A stretch of DNA of 64,000 nt from Streptomyces clavifer. GTDB taxonomy: Bacteria > Actinomycetota > Actinomycetes > Streptomycetales > Streptomycetaceae. Both the position numbers and the translations under genes were made by a program. Positions 24,974 to 33,573 of the stretch are shown here, one piece after another; within the stretch, counting starts at the first letter, position 1; every line of letters starts with the position of its first letter. The stretch is from the NCBI GenBank assembly GCA_014651175.1, contig BMWJ01000022.1, forward strand, positions 1 to 64,000. Reading direction: 5' to 3'. The notes below the pieces were generated by a model that was given only the letters and a program-made list of their open reading frames with translations, was not told where the DNA came from and did no database searches.

Positions 24974-25326
24974 CCACGGTGACGGACCGCGTCGCGGCCG
25001 CGGAGCGCGGGGAGACCCGTATCGCCGACCGGGTCGTCGCGAAGATCGCCGCGCAGGCGGCGAAGGAAGCGGTCGACGAACGGCCCAAGGCGGGTGCCGC
25101 GCCACGTGCCACGGTCACCGTCCACCGGGACACCGCCCGGGTCAGGGTCAGTCTGGAGCTCGGCTACCCCTGCGACATCGGCCGGCAGTGCCGGGCGGTG
25201 CGCCGACGTGTCACCGAGCGGGTGGAAGCACTGGCGGGAATGGAGGTGCCCGAAGTGGCGGTGCAGGTCGAGCGGTTGCACCCCGCGGAAGCGGGCTCCG
25301 CACCGAGGGGAGCATCCGGTGAGTGA
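24970..25326 (+). CDS. Asp23/Gls24 family protein (second, short copy)
   Basis: 118 aa. It consists of little more than the Asp23 domain: TRIADRVVAKIAAQAAKEAV (about 16-35), ATVTVHRDTARVRVSLELGY, IGRQCRAVRRRVTERVEALA and MEVPEVAVQVERLHP. Compared with the first copy it has no acidic tail and carries a cysteine pair (YPCDIGRQC). GTG start overlaps the previous stop by 4 bases; its end overlaps the next gene by 8 bases, indicating tight translational coupling. Confidence 0.87.
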   Translation: MTTVTDRVAAAERGETRIADRVVAKIAAQAAKEAVDERPKAGAAPRATVTVHRDTARVRVSLELGYPCDIGRQCRAVRRRVTERVEALAGMEVPEVAVQVERLHPAEAGSAPRGASGE

Positions 25327-26002
25327 GCCCCACGACCCGCGGGACAGCACACAGCGCCTGCCCGCGGCCGAGCCCGCGCCGGCCGGCGACGTACGCACGA
25401 GGGACGCGTCCGCATCGGGCTCGTCCCCCCGACCCGGTCCCGTGAAGCCGCCCGGCGGCCGGGCGGGCCGTTTCTGGTCCGGGCGCCGCGTTCCCGCCGC
25501 ACTCGTGGCCCTGGTGGTCCTCGGCGGCGCCGGGCTCCTCCTGTACGACGTGGCGGCCGTGCGGGCCGACCACCCGGCCATGGAGTGGCGGCGCTCGCTC
25601 GCCGACGACCTGGCGAGCCGTCACCTCGACGACGTGTGGGTGCTCGCCGGCTCCGCGGCTGCGGCGGCCATCGGCCTCTGGCTGCTCCTCCTGGCCCTCA
25701 CCCCCGGCCTCCGCGCGGTGCTGCCGATGCGGCGCGAGCACGCGGGTGTCCGGGCCGGACTCGACCGGACCGCCGCCGCCCTGGTCCTGCGCGACCGGGC
25801 CGTGGAGGTGGCCGGTGTGCAGTCCGTGCGGGTGAAGACGGGACGTCGCAAGGCAACCGTGCGGGCCGTCTCGCACTTCCGTGAACTCGACGACGTCCGG
25901 GCGGACCTGGCCACCGCGCTGGGAACGGGCATCGAGGAGCTCGGGCTGGCGAAACCGCCCGGCCTGTCCGTGCACGTCCGCCGTCCGGCGAAGAAGGGGT
26001 GA
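25319..26002 (+). CDS. DUF6286-type membrane protein of the Asp23 operon
   Basis: 227 aa. Proline-rich cytoplasmic N-terminus (1-58), first membrane helix VPAALVALVVLGGAGLLLYD (about 57-76), an extracytoplasmic loop, second helix near 105-125 (AAAAAIGLWLLLLALTPGL), then a cytosolic domain. That domain has strand-helix-strand character: VEVAGVQSVRVKTGRRKATVR, then VRADLATALGTGIEELGL and LSVHVRRP. It looks like a degenerate Asp23-type module. Probably a membrane anchor. GTG start overlaps the Asp23 stop by 8 bases; its end overlaps amaP by 4 bases. Confidence 0.78.
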   Translation: MSEPHDPRDSTQRLPAAEPAPAGDVRTRDASASGSSPRPGPVKPPGGRAGRFWSGRRVPAALVALVVLGGAGLLLYDVAAVRADHPAMEWRRSLADDLASRHLDDVWVLAGSAAAAAIGLWLLLLALTPGLRAVLPMRREHAGVRAGLDRTAAALVLRDRAVEVAGVQSVRVKTGRRKATVRAVSHFRELDDVRADLATALGTGIEELGLAKPPGLSVHVRRPAKKG

Positions 26003-26586
26003 GCCGCGTGATCGGCACCGTCAACCGGGTACTGCTCGGCCTGGCAGGACTGATTCTCCTCGTCGTGGGCGGTGCGGTCCTGGCGACGGGGCTCGGCCTG
26101 TCCGTACCCTCCTGGTGGCCCTTCGACGGCAAGGGCGACGTGCTGCTCAGCAGGTCCGACCGGTACCGGTGGCGGGACGAGGGCTGGTGGTGGCCCACCG
26201 TCATCGCGGTCCTGGCCGTCCTGGTGCTCCTCGCCCTGTGGTGGCTCCTCGCCCAATTGCGCCGTGCACGCCTGGCCGAGGTGCTGATCGACAGCGGTGA
26301 CGGCGAAGGTGCGCTGCTGCGGGGCAGGGCGCTGGAGAGCGCGCTCGGGAGCGAGGCCGGAAACCTGGACGGCGTGTCCGGGGCCAAGGTCGGACTGACC
26401 GGCCGGCGCACCGCCCCGCAGGCCCGGATCCGGCTGCTGATGGAGCCGCACGCGGCCCCGCGGCAGGCGCTGCGGGGCCTCACCGACGAGGCCCTGGCCC
26501 ACGCGCGGACCTCGGCGGGTCTGGACGAGCTGCCGGCCGAGGTCCGGCTGAAGGCGGTCAAGCACCGTGCGGAGCGGGTGAGCTGA
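25999..26586 (+). CDS. amaP: alkaline-shock-response membrane anchor AmaP
   Basis: 195 aa. Two N-terminal helices (about 8-32 and 66-88, with the WWPTVIAVLAVLVLLALWW core) flank an extracytoplasmic loop with several tryptophans. A cytosolic domain with an AmaP-like strand/helix order follows (LDGVSGAKVGLTG, ARIRLLMEPHAAPRQALRG, LPAEVRLKAVKH). In staphylococci AmaP recruits Asp23 to the membrane. It is the last gene of the operon and overlaps the DUF6286 gene by 4 bases (GTGA). Confidence 0.86.
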   Translation: MSRVIGTVNRVLLGLAGLILLVVGGAVLATGLGLSVPSWWPFDGKGDVLLSRSDRYRWRDEGWWWPTVIAVLAVLVLLALWWLLAQLRRARLAEVLIDSGDGEGALLRGRALESALGSEAGNLDGVSGAKVGLTGRRTAPQARIRLLMEPHAAPRQALRGLTDEALAHARTSAGLDELPAEVRLKAVKHRAERVS

Positions 26587-26622
26587 GGACCCGCCCGTGC
26601 GGGCGCCGGGCCGGCTCACGGA

Positions 26623-26688
26623 CCGTGCCGGGCGGCGCCGTCGAGCGGGACGCTCAGAAGCCGTGCCGGGCGCCGCCGTCGACCGGAA
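26623..26688. repeat. imperfect 28-bp direct repeat at the 3' end of the SDR gene
   Basis: 26623-26650 and 26661-26688 match at 25 of 28 bases, 38 bases apart. The right copy encodes the SDR C-terminus (PVDGGARHG); the left copy lies beyond its stop codon and is out of frame. It looks like a partial local duplication. Confidence 0.55.
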
Positions 26689-27409
26689 CCATGATGCCCG
26701 TCAGGTAGGACGCGGCGGGGGAGAGCAGGAAGGCCGAGGTCTTCCCGAACTCCTCCGGGGTGCCGTAGCGGCGCAGCGGGATGCCCGCCTCGTTGGCCGC
26801 ACGGGACGCGTCCGCGTCCCCCGAGAGGGCGTCGAGCTCGCGCACCCGGTCGGTGTCGATGCGGGACGGCAGTACGCCGACGACCCGGATGCCGCGTGGT
26901 CCCAGCTCGTCGGCGAGGGACTTCGCGAAGCCGGCGAGGCCGGGGCGCAGTCCGTTGGAGACGGTCAGCCCGGCGATCGGCTCGTACACCGAGCCCGACA
27001 GGACGAACCCGATGACACCGCCCTCGCCCAGCGCGGCGGCTGCGGTCCGGGCCAGCCGTACGGCGCCGAGGAACACCGATTCGAAGGCCGACCGCCACTG
27101 CTCGTCCGTGTTGTCGGCCACGAACCCGGGGGCGGGGCCGCCGACGCTGATGAGGATGCCGTCCAGCCTGCCGAAGCGTTCCTTCGCGGTGTCCACCAGC
27201 CGCTGTGCTGCCGCCGGGTCGGCGTTGTCGGCGACGAGGCCGACCGCGTCCGGGCCCAGTTCGGCGGCGGCCGCGGTGACCGCCTTCTCGTCCCGGCCGG
27301 AAATGATCACCTTCGCGCCGTCCGCGGCGAGTGCGTGCGCGGTGGCGTTGCCCAGTCCGCGGGTGGCACCGGTGACGACGTACACGCGGTCCTTCAGTCC
27401 AAGATCCAT
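26654..27409 (-). CDS. SDR-family oxidoreductase
   Basis: 251 aa classical short-chain dehydrogenase. Cofactor motif TGATRGLGNATA (about 13-24), ISGRDEKA (arginine suggests NADP), active-site ISVGGP replacing the usual NNAG, and a C-terminal PVDGGARHGF. The catalytic tyrosine region is altered: SGSVYEPIAGLTVSNGLRPG, with a serine-tyrosine pair but no obvious YxxxK, so activity may differ from canonical SDRs. It starts 4 bases after the stop of the GH15 gene, hence is co-transcribed. Substrate unknown. Confidence 0.82.
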   Translation of the reverse strand: MDLGLKDRVYVVTGATRGLGNATAHALAADGAKVIISGRDEKAVTAAAAELGPDAVGLVADNADPAAAQRLVDTAKERFGRLDGILISVGGPAPGFVADNTDEQWRSAFESVFLGAVRLARTAAAALGEGGVIGFVLSGSVYEPIAGLTVSNGLRPGLAGFAKSLADELGPRGIRVVGVLPSRIDTDRVRELDALSGDADASRAANEAGIPLRRYGTPEEFGKTSAFLLSPAASYLTGIMVPVDGGARHGF

Positions 27410-27413
27410 GGTC

Positions 27414-29207
27414 CTATCCTGCCGCGTCCTCCCCGGCGAGGTCGACCGCGCTGTTCACCAGACCGATGTGGCTGAACGCCTGCGGGTAGTTGCCGAGCTG
27501 GCGCCGGGCCACCGTGTCGTACTCCTCGGCCAGCAGTCCCACGTCGTTGCGCAGCTCCAGCAGCCGCTCGAAGAGCTCTTCCGCCTCGTCCTCGCGGCCC
27601 GTCCGCAGCAGCGCGTCGACCAGCCAGAACGAACAGGCGATGAACGCCCCCTCGTCGCCCGGCAGGCCGTCCACCGGCGCCCCCTCCGTGCTGTAGCGGC
27701 GGATCAGGCCGTCGCGGGCGAGCCCGCTCCGTACCGCGTCGACGGTGCCGGTGACCCGCGGGTCGTCCGGCGGCAGGAAGCCGGTCCGCACGATGAGCAG
27801 CGTCGAGGCGTCCAGCTCCTGGGACCCGTAGTACTGGGTGAAGGTATTGCGCACCGGGTCGTAGCCCTTCTCGCAGACCTCCGCGTGCACGGCGTCCCGC
27901 ATGGCCCGCCAGCGGTCGGCGTCGCCGGGCAGCTCAGGGTCCTCCTCCAGGCTGCGGACCGCGCGGTCCGCAGCGACCCACGCCATGATCTTGGAGTGGA
28001 CGAAGTGGCGGCGCTGCCCGCGGATCTCCCACAGGCCCTCGTCCGGCTCGCGCCAGGTGGATTCCAGGAAGCCGAGCAGGCTGAGCTGGAGGTTCCAGGC
28101 GTGCGGCTTGTTGCCGAGCCCGGCCTGGCGGGCCACCCTGAGCGAGTCGATGACCTCGCCGTACACGTCGAGCTGCCGCTGACGCACCGCCGCGTTGCCC
28201 GTGCGGACCGGCCGGGACTGCTCGTAGCCGCTCAGCCACGGCAGTTCCGTCTCGGGAAGTCTGCGCTCGCCCGCGAGCCCGTACATGATCTGCAGGTCCG
28301 CCGGATCCCCGGCGACGGCCCGGAGCAGCCAGTCCCGCCAGGCCACCGCCTCCTCCAGATAGCCGGCCGAGATCATGGCGCCGAGTGTGAGGGTCGAGTC
28401 CCGCAGCCAGCAGTAGCGGTAGTCCCAGTTCCGTACGCCCCCGATCTCCTCGGGCAGCGAGGTGGTCAGGGCCGCGACGATGCCTCCGGTGGGGGCGTAG
28501 GTGAGTGCCTTCAGGGTGATCAGGGAGCGGAGCACCGCGTCCCGGTGCCTGCCCCGGTACGTGCACTTCGCCGACCACTCGGCCCAGTCCTCAAGGGTGT
28601 GTTCGAGTGCCTTGTACGGATCGATCAGCTTCGGGCGCGGGGAGTGCGAGGGGTGCCAGGTGAGGACGAACGCCACCTTCTCGCCCGCGGCGACCGTGAA
28701 GGAGGAGCAGGTGCTGAACTGCTGGCCCCACGTCTTGACGGGCGGCTCGCTGCGGAGCCAGACGGAGTCGGGGCCCGCGACGGCCACCCGGTGGCCGTGG
28801 GAACGGCGCATCCACGGCACGACGGAGCCGAAGTCGAAGCGCAGGCGCAGGACGGAGCTCATGTCGACGCTGCCGCTGACGCCCTCGATGATCCGCATGA
28901 CGTCGGGCGCCTTGTCGCGCTGCGGCATGAAGTCGATGACCTTGACGGTCCCGGTCCGGGTCTCCCAGAAGGTCTCCAGGACCAGGGAGTCGCCCACGTA
29001 GGCGCGCCGGGTGCAGGTGTCCGTGCCGTTCGCGCCCCGGGGAGCGATGCGCCAGTGGCCGTTGTCCTCGTTGCCGAGCAGGGCCGCGAAGCAGGCTCCG
29101 GAGTCGAAGCGCGGCAGGCAGAGCCAGTCGACAGAACCGTTCCTGCCGACCAGGGCGGCGGTCTGCAGATCACCGATGAGGGCGTAGTCCTCGATGCGTG
29201 GGGTCAC
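27414..29207 (-). CDS. GH15-family glycoside hydrolase (trehalase/glucoamylase-like)
   Basis: 597 aa, cytoplasmic by lack of signal peptide. An N-terminal beta-sandwich (DYALIGDLQTAALVGRNGSV, LCLPRFDSGACFAALLG) precedes an (alpha/alpha)6 barrel. The barrel has the signature NWDYRYCWLRDSTLTLGAM and later GLWEIRG and EGAFIACSFWLVDAL, where the catalytic glutamates are expected. In mycobacteria a close relative is a phosphate- and Mg-dependent trehalase, so trehalose or alpha-glucan turnover is plausible. Its GTG follows a 17-codon open frame that ends 2 bases upstream. It lies 70 bases downstream of the SURF1 gene and is followed by the SDR gene. Confidence 0.88.
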   Translation of the reverse strand: MTPRIEDYALIGDLQTAALVGRNGSVDWLCLPRFDSGACFAALLGNEDNGHWRIAPRGANGTDTCTRRAYVGDSLVLETFWETRTGTVKVIDFMPQRDKAPDVMRIIEGVSGSVDMSSVLRLRFDFGSVVPWMRRSHGHRVAVAGPDSVWLRSEPPVKTWGQQFSTCSSFTVAAGEKVAFVLTWHPSHSPRPKLIDPYKALEHTLEDWAEWSAKCTYRGRHRDAVLRSLITLKALTYAPTGGIVAALTTSLPEEIGGVRNWDYRYCWLRDSTLTLGAMISAGYLEEAVAWRDWLLRAVAGDPADLQIMYGLAGERRLPETELPWLSGYEQSRPVRTGNAAVRQRQLDVYGEVIDSLRVARQAGLGNKPHAWNLQLSLLGFLESTWREPDEGLWEIRGQRRHFVHSKIMAWVAADRAVRSLEEDPELPGDADRWRAMRDAVHAEVCEKGYDPVRNTFTQYYGSQELDASTLLIVRTGFLPPDDPRVTGTVDAVRSGLARDGLIRRYSTEGAPVDGLPGDEGAFIACSFWLVDALLRTGREDEAEELFERLLELRNDVGLLAEEYDTVARRQLGNYPQAFSHIGLVNSAVDLAGEDAAG

Positions 29208-29277
29208 GCTCAGGCGTCTTCCCGAACCAGGGCGCCGTTAAGCAGCGAGACCTGGTGGAACACGCGGATGTGACGCG

Positions 29278-30072
29278 TCAGGCGGTCGCGGGCTCCGGCT
29301 GTTCCGCCGTCTCGGCGTCCTTCGCGGCCTGCTCGAGGTCGTGCTTCTCGCGGCGGACGAGAATGACCCAGCCGACGGGGACCCCGGCGGCGAAGAGCCA
29401 CCACTGCACGGCGTACGCCATGTGGGAGCCGATGGAGCTGTCGTCGGGGGCCGCGATCGTCTCGGGGCTGCCGTCGGCCGGCTGGGGGCCGGTCAGTTCG
29501 AGATAGCCGCCCAGGACCGGACGGCCGAGCAGCTGCGACTGCTGGGAGCTGTTGATCAGCATGACCTGGCGGTCCGGCAGGCCTTCCAGGTCCTTGATGC
29601 CGCTGGCGCCCGTGGTCTCGTCGGCCTTGAGCCGGCCGGTGACGGTGGTCTCGCCCCCGGGCGGGGCCGGGACCTTCGGGAAGCTCATCTGGTCGGCGGC
29701 GGCCGGGATCCAGCCGCGGTTGACCAGGACCGTGCCACCGCCCTTGAGGTTCAGCGGGGTCAGGACGAGCACGCCGATGCTCTCGTCCCGTGAGGTACGG
29801 CGCCGTACGACCACCTCGTGCGTGGTGTCGAACGTGCCCGTGGCCGTCACCGCCCGCCAGTAGTCCGAGCGGGGGACCGTGTGGCCCGGCGAGGTCAGGC
29901 GGGTCACGGGGACCGGTTCGGCCTCGAGGTTCTTCGTGATCAGTGCGTTCTGCGCGACCCGGTGCTGATGCCGGTGCAGTTGCCAGAAGCCGAGCTCGAC
30001 CATCGTGGGAATCAGGACGAGGACGAGGAGGGTGAGGATCACCCACTGCCGGGTCAACAGGAAGCGGTACAC
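29278..30072 (-). CDS. SURF1-family cytochrome oxidase assembly protein
   Basis: 264 aa. Two membrane helices bracket the protein: about 7-27 (QWVILTLLVLVLIPTMVELG) and near 225-245 (YAVQWWLFAAGVPVGWVILV). The intervening domain has SURF1 motifs: GFWQLHRHQHR near the start, VLVNRGWIP in the middle, and a final HMAYAVQWW. SURF1 aids haem insertion into cytochrome c oxidase. GTG 30072 is preferred over TTG 30087. The start codon lies inside one arm of a perfect 12-bp inverted repeat, and no clear Shine-Dalgarno is seen. Confidence 0.88.
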   Translation of the reverse strand: MYRFLLTRQWVILTLLVLVLIPTMVELGFWQLHRHQHRVAQNALITKNLEAEPVPVTRLTSPGHTVPRSDYWRAVTATGTFDTTHEVVVRRRTSRDESIGVLVLTPLNLKGGGTVLVNRGWIPAAADQMSFPKVPAPPGGETTVTGRLKADETTGASGIKDLEGLPDRQVMLINSSQQSQLLGRPVLGGYLELTGPQPADGSPETIAAPDDSSIGSHMAYAVQWWLFAAGVPVGWVILVRREKHDLEQAAKDAETAEQPEPATA

Positions 30073-30103
30073 CCCATGACCGTACAACCGGGGTCATGGG
30101 GTG
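30070..30103 (-). repeat. 12-bp perfect inverted repeat over the SURF1 start codon
   Basis: CACCCCATGACC (30070-30081) and GGTCATGGGGTG (30092-30103) flank a 10-base loop. In the minus-strand mRNA the 3' arm ends with the GTG start of SURF1, so the hairpin would bury the initiation site. It could alternatively be an operator. Confidence 0.6.
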
Positions 30104-30141
30104 CGGCACGGAGGGGTCCCCGTGGGTCCGGGCTCGGCCCG

Positions 30142-30375
30142 TCACACTTTGTCCACGATGCCCGCCCTCCCCTCGGCGCGGGCGCAGTGGCCGCCGCAGT
30201 ACCAGTGGCCTTCGACCTCGACGCCCTGGCCGATGACCTGGACCCGGCAGTGCTCACAGATGGGCGCCATGCGGTGAATGGCGCAGGAGAAGCAGTCGAA
30301 GACGTGCACCGCGCCCTGCGCGTGCACTTCGAAGGACATCCCGTAGTCGTTTCCGCAAACCTCACAACGTGCCAT
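30142..30375 (-). CDS. small zinc-binding protein of unknown function
   Basis: 77 aa with eight cysteines in four pairs: C4/C7, C28/C31, C40/C43, C60/C64, plus histidines H34 and H63. This would hold two zinc ions in a treble-clef or TRASH-like fold. FDCFSCAIHRMAPICEHC is the core. No DNA-binding or catalytic domain is added. The ATG start gives MARCEVC. It is upstream of SURF1 on the same strand (69-base gap) and may be a redox or metal-handling partner, but nothing proves it. Confidence 0.75.
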   Translation of the reverse strand: MARCEVCGNDYGMSFEVHAQGAVHVFDCFSCAIHRMAPICEHCRVQVIGQGVEVEGHWYCGGHCARAEGRAGIVDKV

Positions 30376-30527
30376 GCGCCACAGGGTGGGACGCCGGGCG
30401 GCGGCGGGCGAGCGGATGCCGGGCGAGTCGCCCCCGGTTCACTCCGATGACGGTGACGACGGGGGTGACGATGACGGTGGCGGGAGGGCGAGGGTGCCGG
30501 TGGCGACGGGGCGCGCGAGTCCGGCGG

Positions 30528-31520
30528 TCAGGAGGACTGCGGCGGGACGGAGGCCGCGCGGGCCGGAGCCACGTCCCTCAGCAGATGGGTGAAGGCGCTC
30601 TCCTCCAGGATCGGCGTGCCGAACGACTTCGCCTTCACCGTCTTCGAGGTCGCCGCGTCCGGATCGTTGGTGACGAGCAGGCTCGTCAGCCGGGAGACAC
30701 TGGTCGCCACGTGCAGGCCGGCCTCCACCGCGCGGTCCTCGAGGAGCTCGCGGTCGACCGAGGTGTCCCCGGAGAACGCCACCCGCATGCCCTGCATGAG
30801 CGGTTTGCCCGACTCGTACCGACCCGGATTCGGATACGGGCAGGCCGGGCGCTTGCGTGAGGGGCGCCAGCTGTTCTGGCCGTGCGAGGGCTGGTGGCCG
30901 ACGCGCGGGGCGACCGGCGAGTCGTACCACTCGGTCAGCGGACGGCACTCCAGCAACGGCAGGCGCATCCCGTCCCGGGCCGCCGCGTGCAGACTCGGCC
31001 GGAACGCCTCGGCCAGCACCCGCGCGTCGTCCAGCGCGTGGTGGGCGTGCTGCTGCACCACACCGAAGTGCGCGGCCAGCGACGCCAGCTTGTGGTTGGG
31101 CAGCGGGAGCCCGAGCTCCTTGGAGAGCGCGATGGTGCACAGCCGCTGCTCGACGGGCGCGGTGACCGCCGCTCGCGCGTACTCCCGGGCGAGCATCGAC
31201 CAGTCGAACGCGGCGTTGTGCGCGACGAGCACCCGTCCGGCGAGACGCTCGGACAACTGCTCGGCGACCTCCGGGAAGAGCGGCGCGCCCTCCAGGACGT
31301 CGCTGGTCAGTCCATGGATCCAGACCGGCCCGGGATCCCGCTCGGGATTGACCAGCGTGTACCAGTGGTCCTCCACGTCGCCCCGCGCGTCCAGGCGGTA
31401 GACGGCAGCGGACACTATCCGGTCGTCGCGGGCGAGTCCGGTGGTCTCCACGTCGACGACCGCGTACCCCTTGGGGTAGGCGGCCGGCCACGGCGTTGCG
31501 GTCTGACGGTCGTCGAGCAT
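30528..31520 (-). CDS. DEDDh-family 3'-5' exonuclease with C-terminal BRCT domain
   Basis: 330 aa. The exonuclease domain (about 15-185) has the first acidic motif VVDVETTGL (D and E), a second aspartate in VAHNAAFDWSML and the HHALDDARVLAEAF histidine-aspartate motif. It is therefore DEDDh, like DNA polymerase III epsilon. A BRCT domain follows (about 240-320: GKPLMQGMRVAFSGDTSVDRELL). The combination suggests nicked-DNA repair or editing rather than the replicative subunit. Start ATG 31520; a TATTCT hexamer lies 8 bases upstream and there is no Shine-Dalgarno. The much longer open frame upstream is a shadow. Confidence 0.87.
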   Translation of the reverse strand: MLDDRQTATPWPAAYPKGYAVVDVETTGLARDDRIVSAAVYRLDARGDVEDHWYTLVNPERDPGPVWIHGLTSDVLEGAPLFPEVAEQLSERLAGRVLVAHNAAFDWSMLAREYARAAVTAPVEQRLCTIALSKELGLPLPNHKLASLAAHFGVVQQHAHHALDDARVLAEAFRPSLHAAARDGMRLPLLECRPLTEWYDSPVAPRVGHQPSHGQNSWRPSRKRPACPYPNPGRYESGKPLMQGMRVAFSGDTSVDRELLEDRAVEAGLHVATSVSRLTSLLVTNDPDAATSKTVKAKSFGTPILEESAFTHLLRDVAPARAASVPPQSS

Positions 31521-31665
31521 GGTCACAGAGAATACGGGCCGCGACTGACAGCTCCCTATTCGGGAGGTTCCGGGCCCCGAACCCGTGGAGGGGTCCGCAC
31601 AGTTGGCCGCGGTCGCGGCCGGGCGGTTCGGGATGCGTCCGGAGCGGGTGCGGTGAGACGCTCCC

Positions 31666-32388
31666 GTGGTGACGGAGACACAGGCGCAGACCCACGACGA
31701 ACCCCACGAGGGCGGTCTCGGCACCCGGCTCAACTGGCTGCGGGCGGCGGTCCTCGGGGCCAACGACGGCATCGTCTCCACCGCGGGCCTCGTCGTCGGC
31801 GTCGCGGGCGCCACCGGCGACCGGAGCACCCTGCTCACGGCGGGCCTGGCCGGGCTGCTCGCGGGGTCCATGTCGATGGCGGCCGGTGAGTACGTGTCGG
31901 TGTCCACCCAGCGGGATTCGGAGAAGGCCGCGCTGGCGACGGAGAGGCGCGAGCTGGAGGAGACCCCGGAGGCCGAACTCGCCGAACTGGCGGGGATGCT
32001 GGAGGAGAAGGGGCTCAGTGGCGAGGTCGCCCGTGAGGCCGCCGTGCAGCTCACCGAGCGCGACGCGCTGCGCGCCCACGCCGAGGTCGAGCTGGGCATC
32101 GACCCCGACGAGCTGACCAACCCGTGGCACGCGGCCGGCGCGAGCTTCCTGGCGTTCACGGTGGGCGCGCTGCTGCCACTGCTGGCCATCGTGCTGCCCC
32201 CGGTCCCGCTGCGGCTGCCCGTCACGGTGGTGGCGGTGCTCGCGGCCCTGGCGGTCACCGGCTGGTGGAGCGCGAGACTGGGCGCGGCGGCGGCGGGACG
32301 GGCGGTGCTCCGGAACATGGCCGGGGGAGCGGTGGCCATGGCGGTGACGTACGGGGCGGGGGCGCTGCTGGGGGCCGCGGGGGTGTGA
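31666..32388 (+). CDS. VIT1/CCC1-family transporter
   Basis: 240 aa with five predicted helices. Signature GANDGIVSTAGLVVGVAGA at the first helix and SMSMAAGEYVSVSTQRD at the second, as in VIT1/CCC1 Fe/Mn transporters. The cytosolic helical loop (about 90-155: REAAVQLTERDALRAHAEVELGI) is rich in glutamates that bind metal in plant VIT1. Probably exports Fe2+ or Mn2+. Two adjacent GTG codons (31666, 31669) can start it. Divergent from the exonuclease gene. Confidence 0.86.
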   Translation: MVTETQAQTHDEPHEGGLGTRLNWLRAAVLGANDGIVSTAGLVVGVAGATGDRSTLLTAGLAGLLAGSMSMAAGEYVSVSTQRDSEKAALATERRELEETPEAELAELAGMLEEKGLSGEVAREAAVQLTERDALRAHAEVELGIDPDELTNPWHAAGASFLAFTVGALLPLLAIVLPPVPLRLPVTVVAVLAALAVTGWWSARLGAAAAGRAVLRNMAGGAVAMAVTYGAGALLGAAGV

Positions 32389-32398
32389 GGGCGCGGCC

Positions 32399-32477
32399 CC
32401 GGACCTCCGACGGCCGCCCCGGACCTCCGTCAGCCTTCCCGGACCTCCGTCGGTCGCCCGGACCTCCGACGGCCGCG
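32399..32477. repeat. tandem repeat, four ~20-bp units
   Basis: Units of CCGGACCTCCGACGGCCGCC type begin at 32399, 32419, 32439 and 32458; the invariant core is CCGGACCTCCG and the tail varies. It lies just after the VIT gene stop and 200 bases before the sterol-desaturase gene. Each unit is GC-only apart from one or two positions. No coding sense seen. Confidence 0.8.
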
Positions 32478-32670
32478 ACGGTGGCCCCGGTGACCGTGCC
32501 GGCCGGTCGCATCGGCGCAACACCCTTGCCCGGCCGCTGCGTTTCCCCCTGGGCGGCGCGCGTGCGGGAACCCCGGGGCGGCCCCGTTGGCAGAAGGTGC
32601 CAAAGACTGTTGACAGCACGTCTCGCATACTTGTCGGTAACAACGTCTGGTCACGGCCCGCCCGCGGCCC

Positions 32671-32676
32671 TACGGT
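32671..32676 (+). promoter_or_regulatory. putative -10 (TACGGT) for a leaderless transcript
   Basis: TACGGT ends exactly 6 bases before the ATG at 32683, with no Shine-Dalgarno. Confidence 0.45.
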
Positions 32677-32682
32677 GCTCGC

Positions 32683-33569
<887 letters not shown>

Positions 33570-33573
<4 letters not shown>

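Noticed and set aside
24766-25326. 186-codon version of the second Asp23 protein
   Set aside because: The extension overlaps the small membrane protein gene and lacks homology; GTG 24970 with a 4-base overlap is better.
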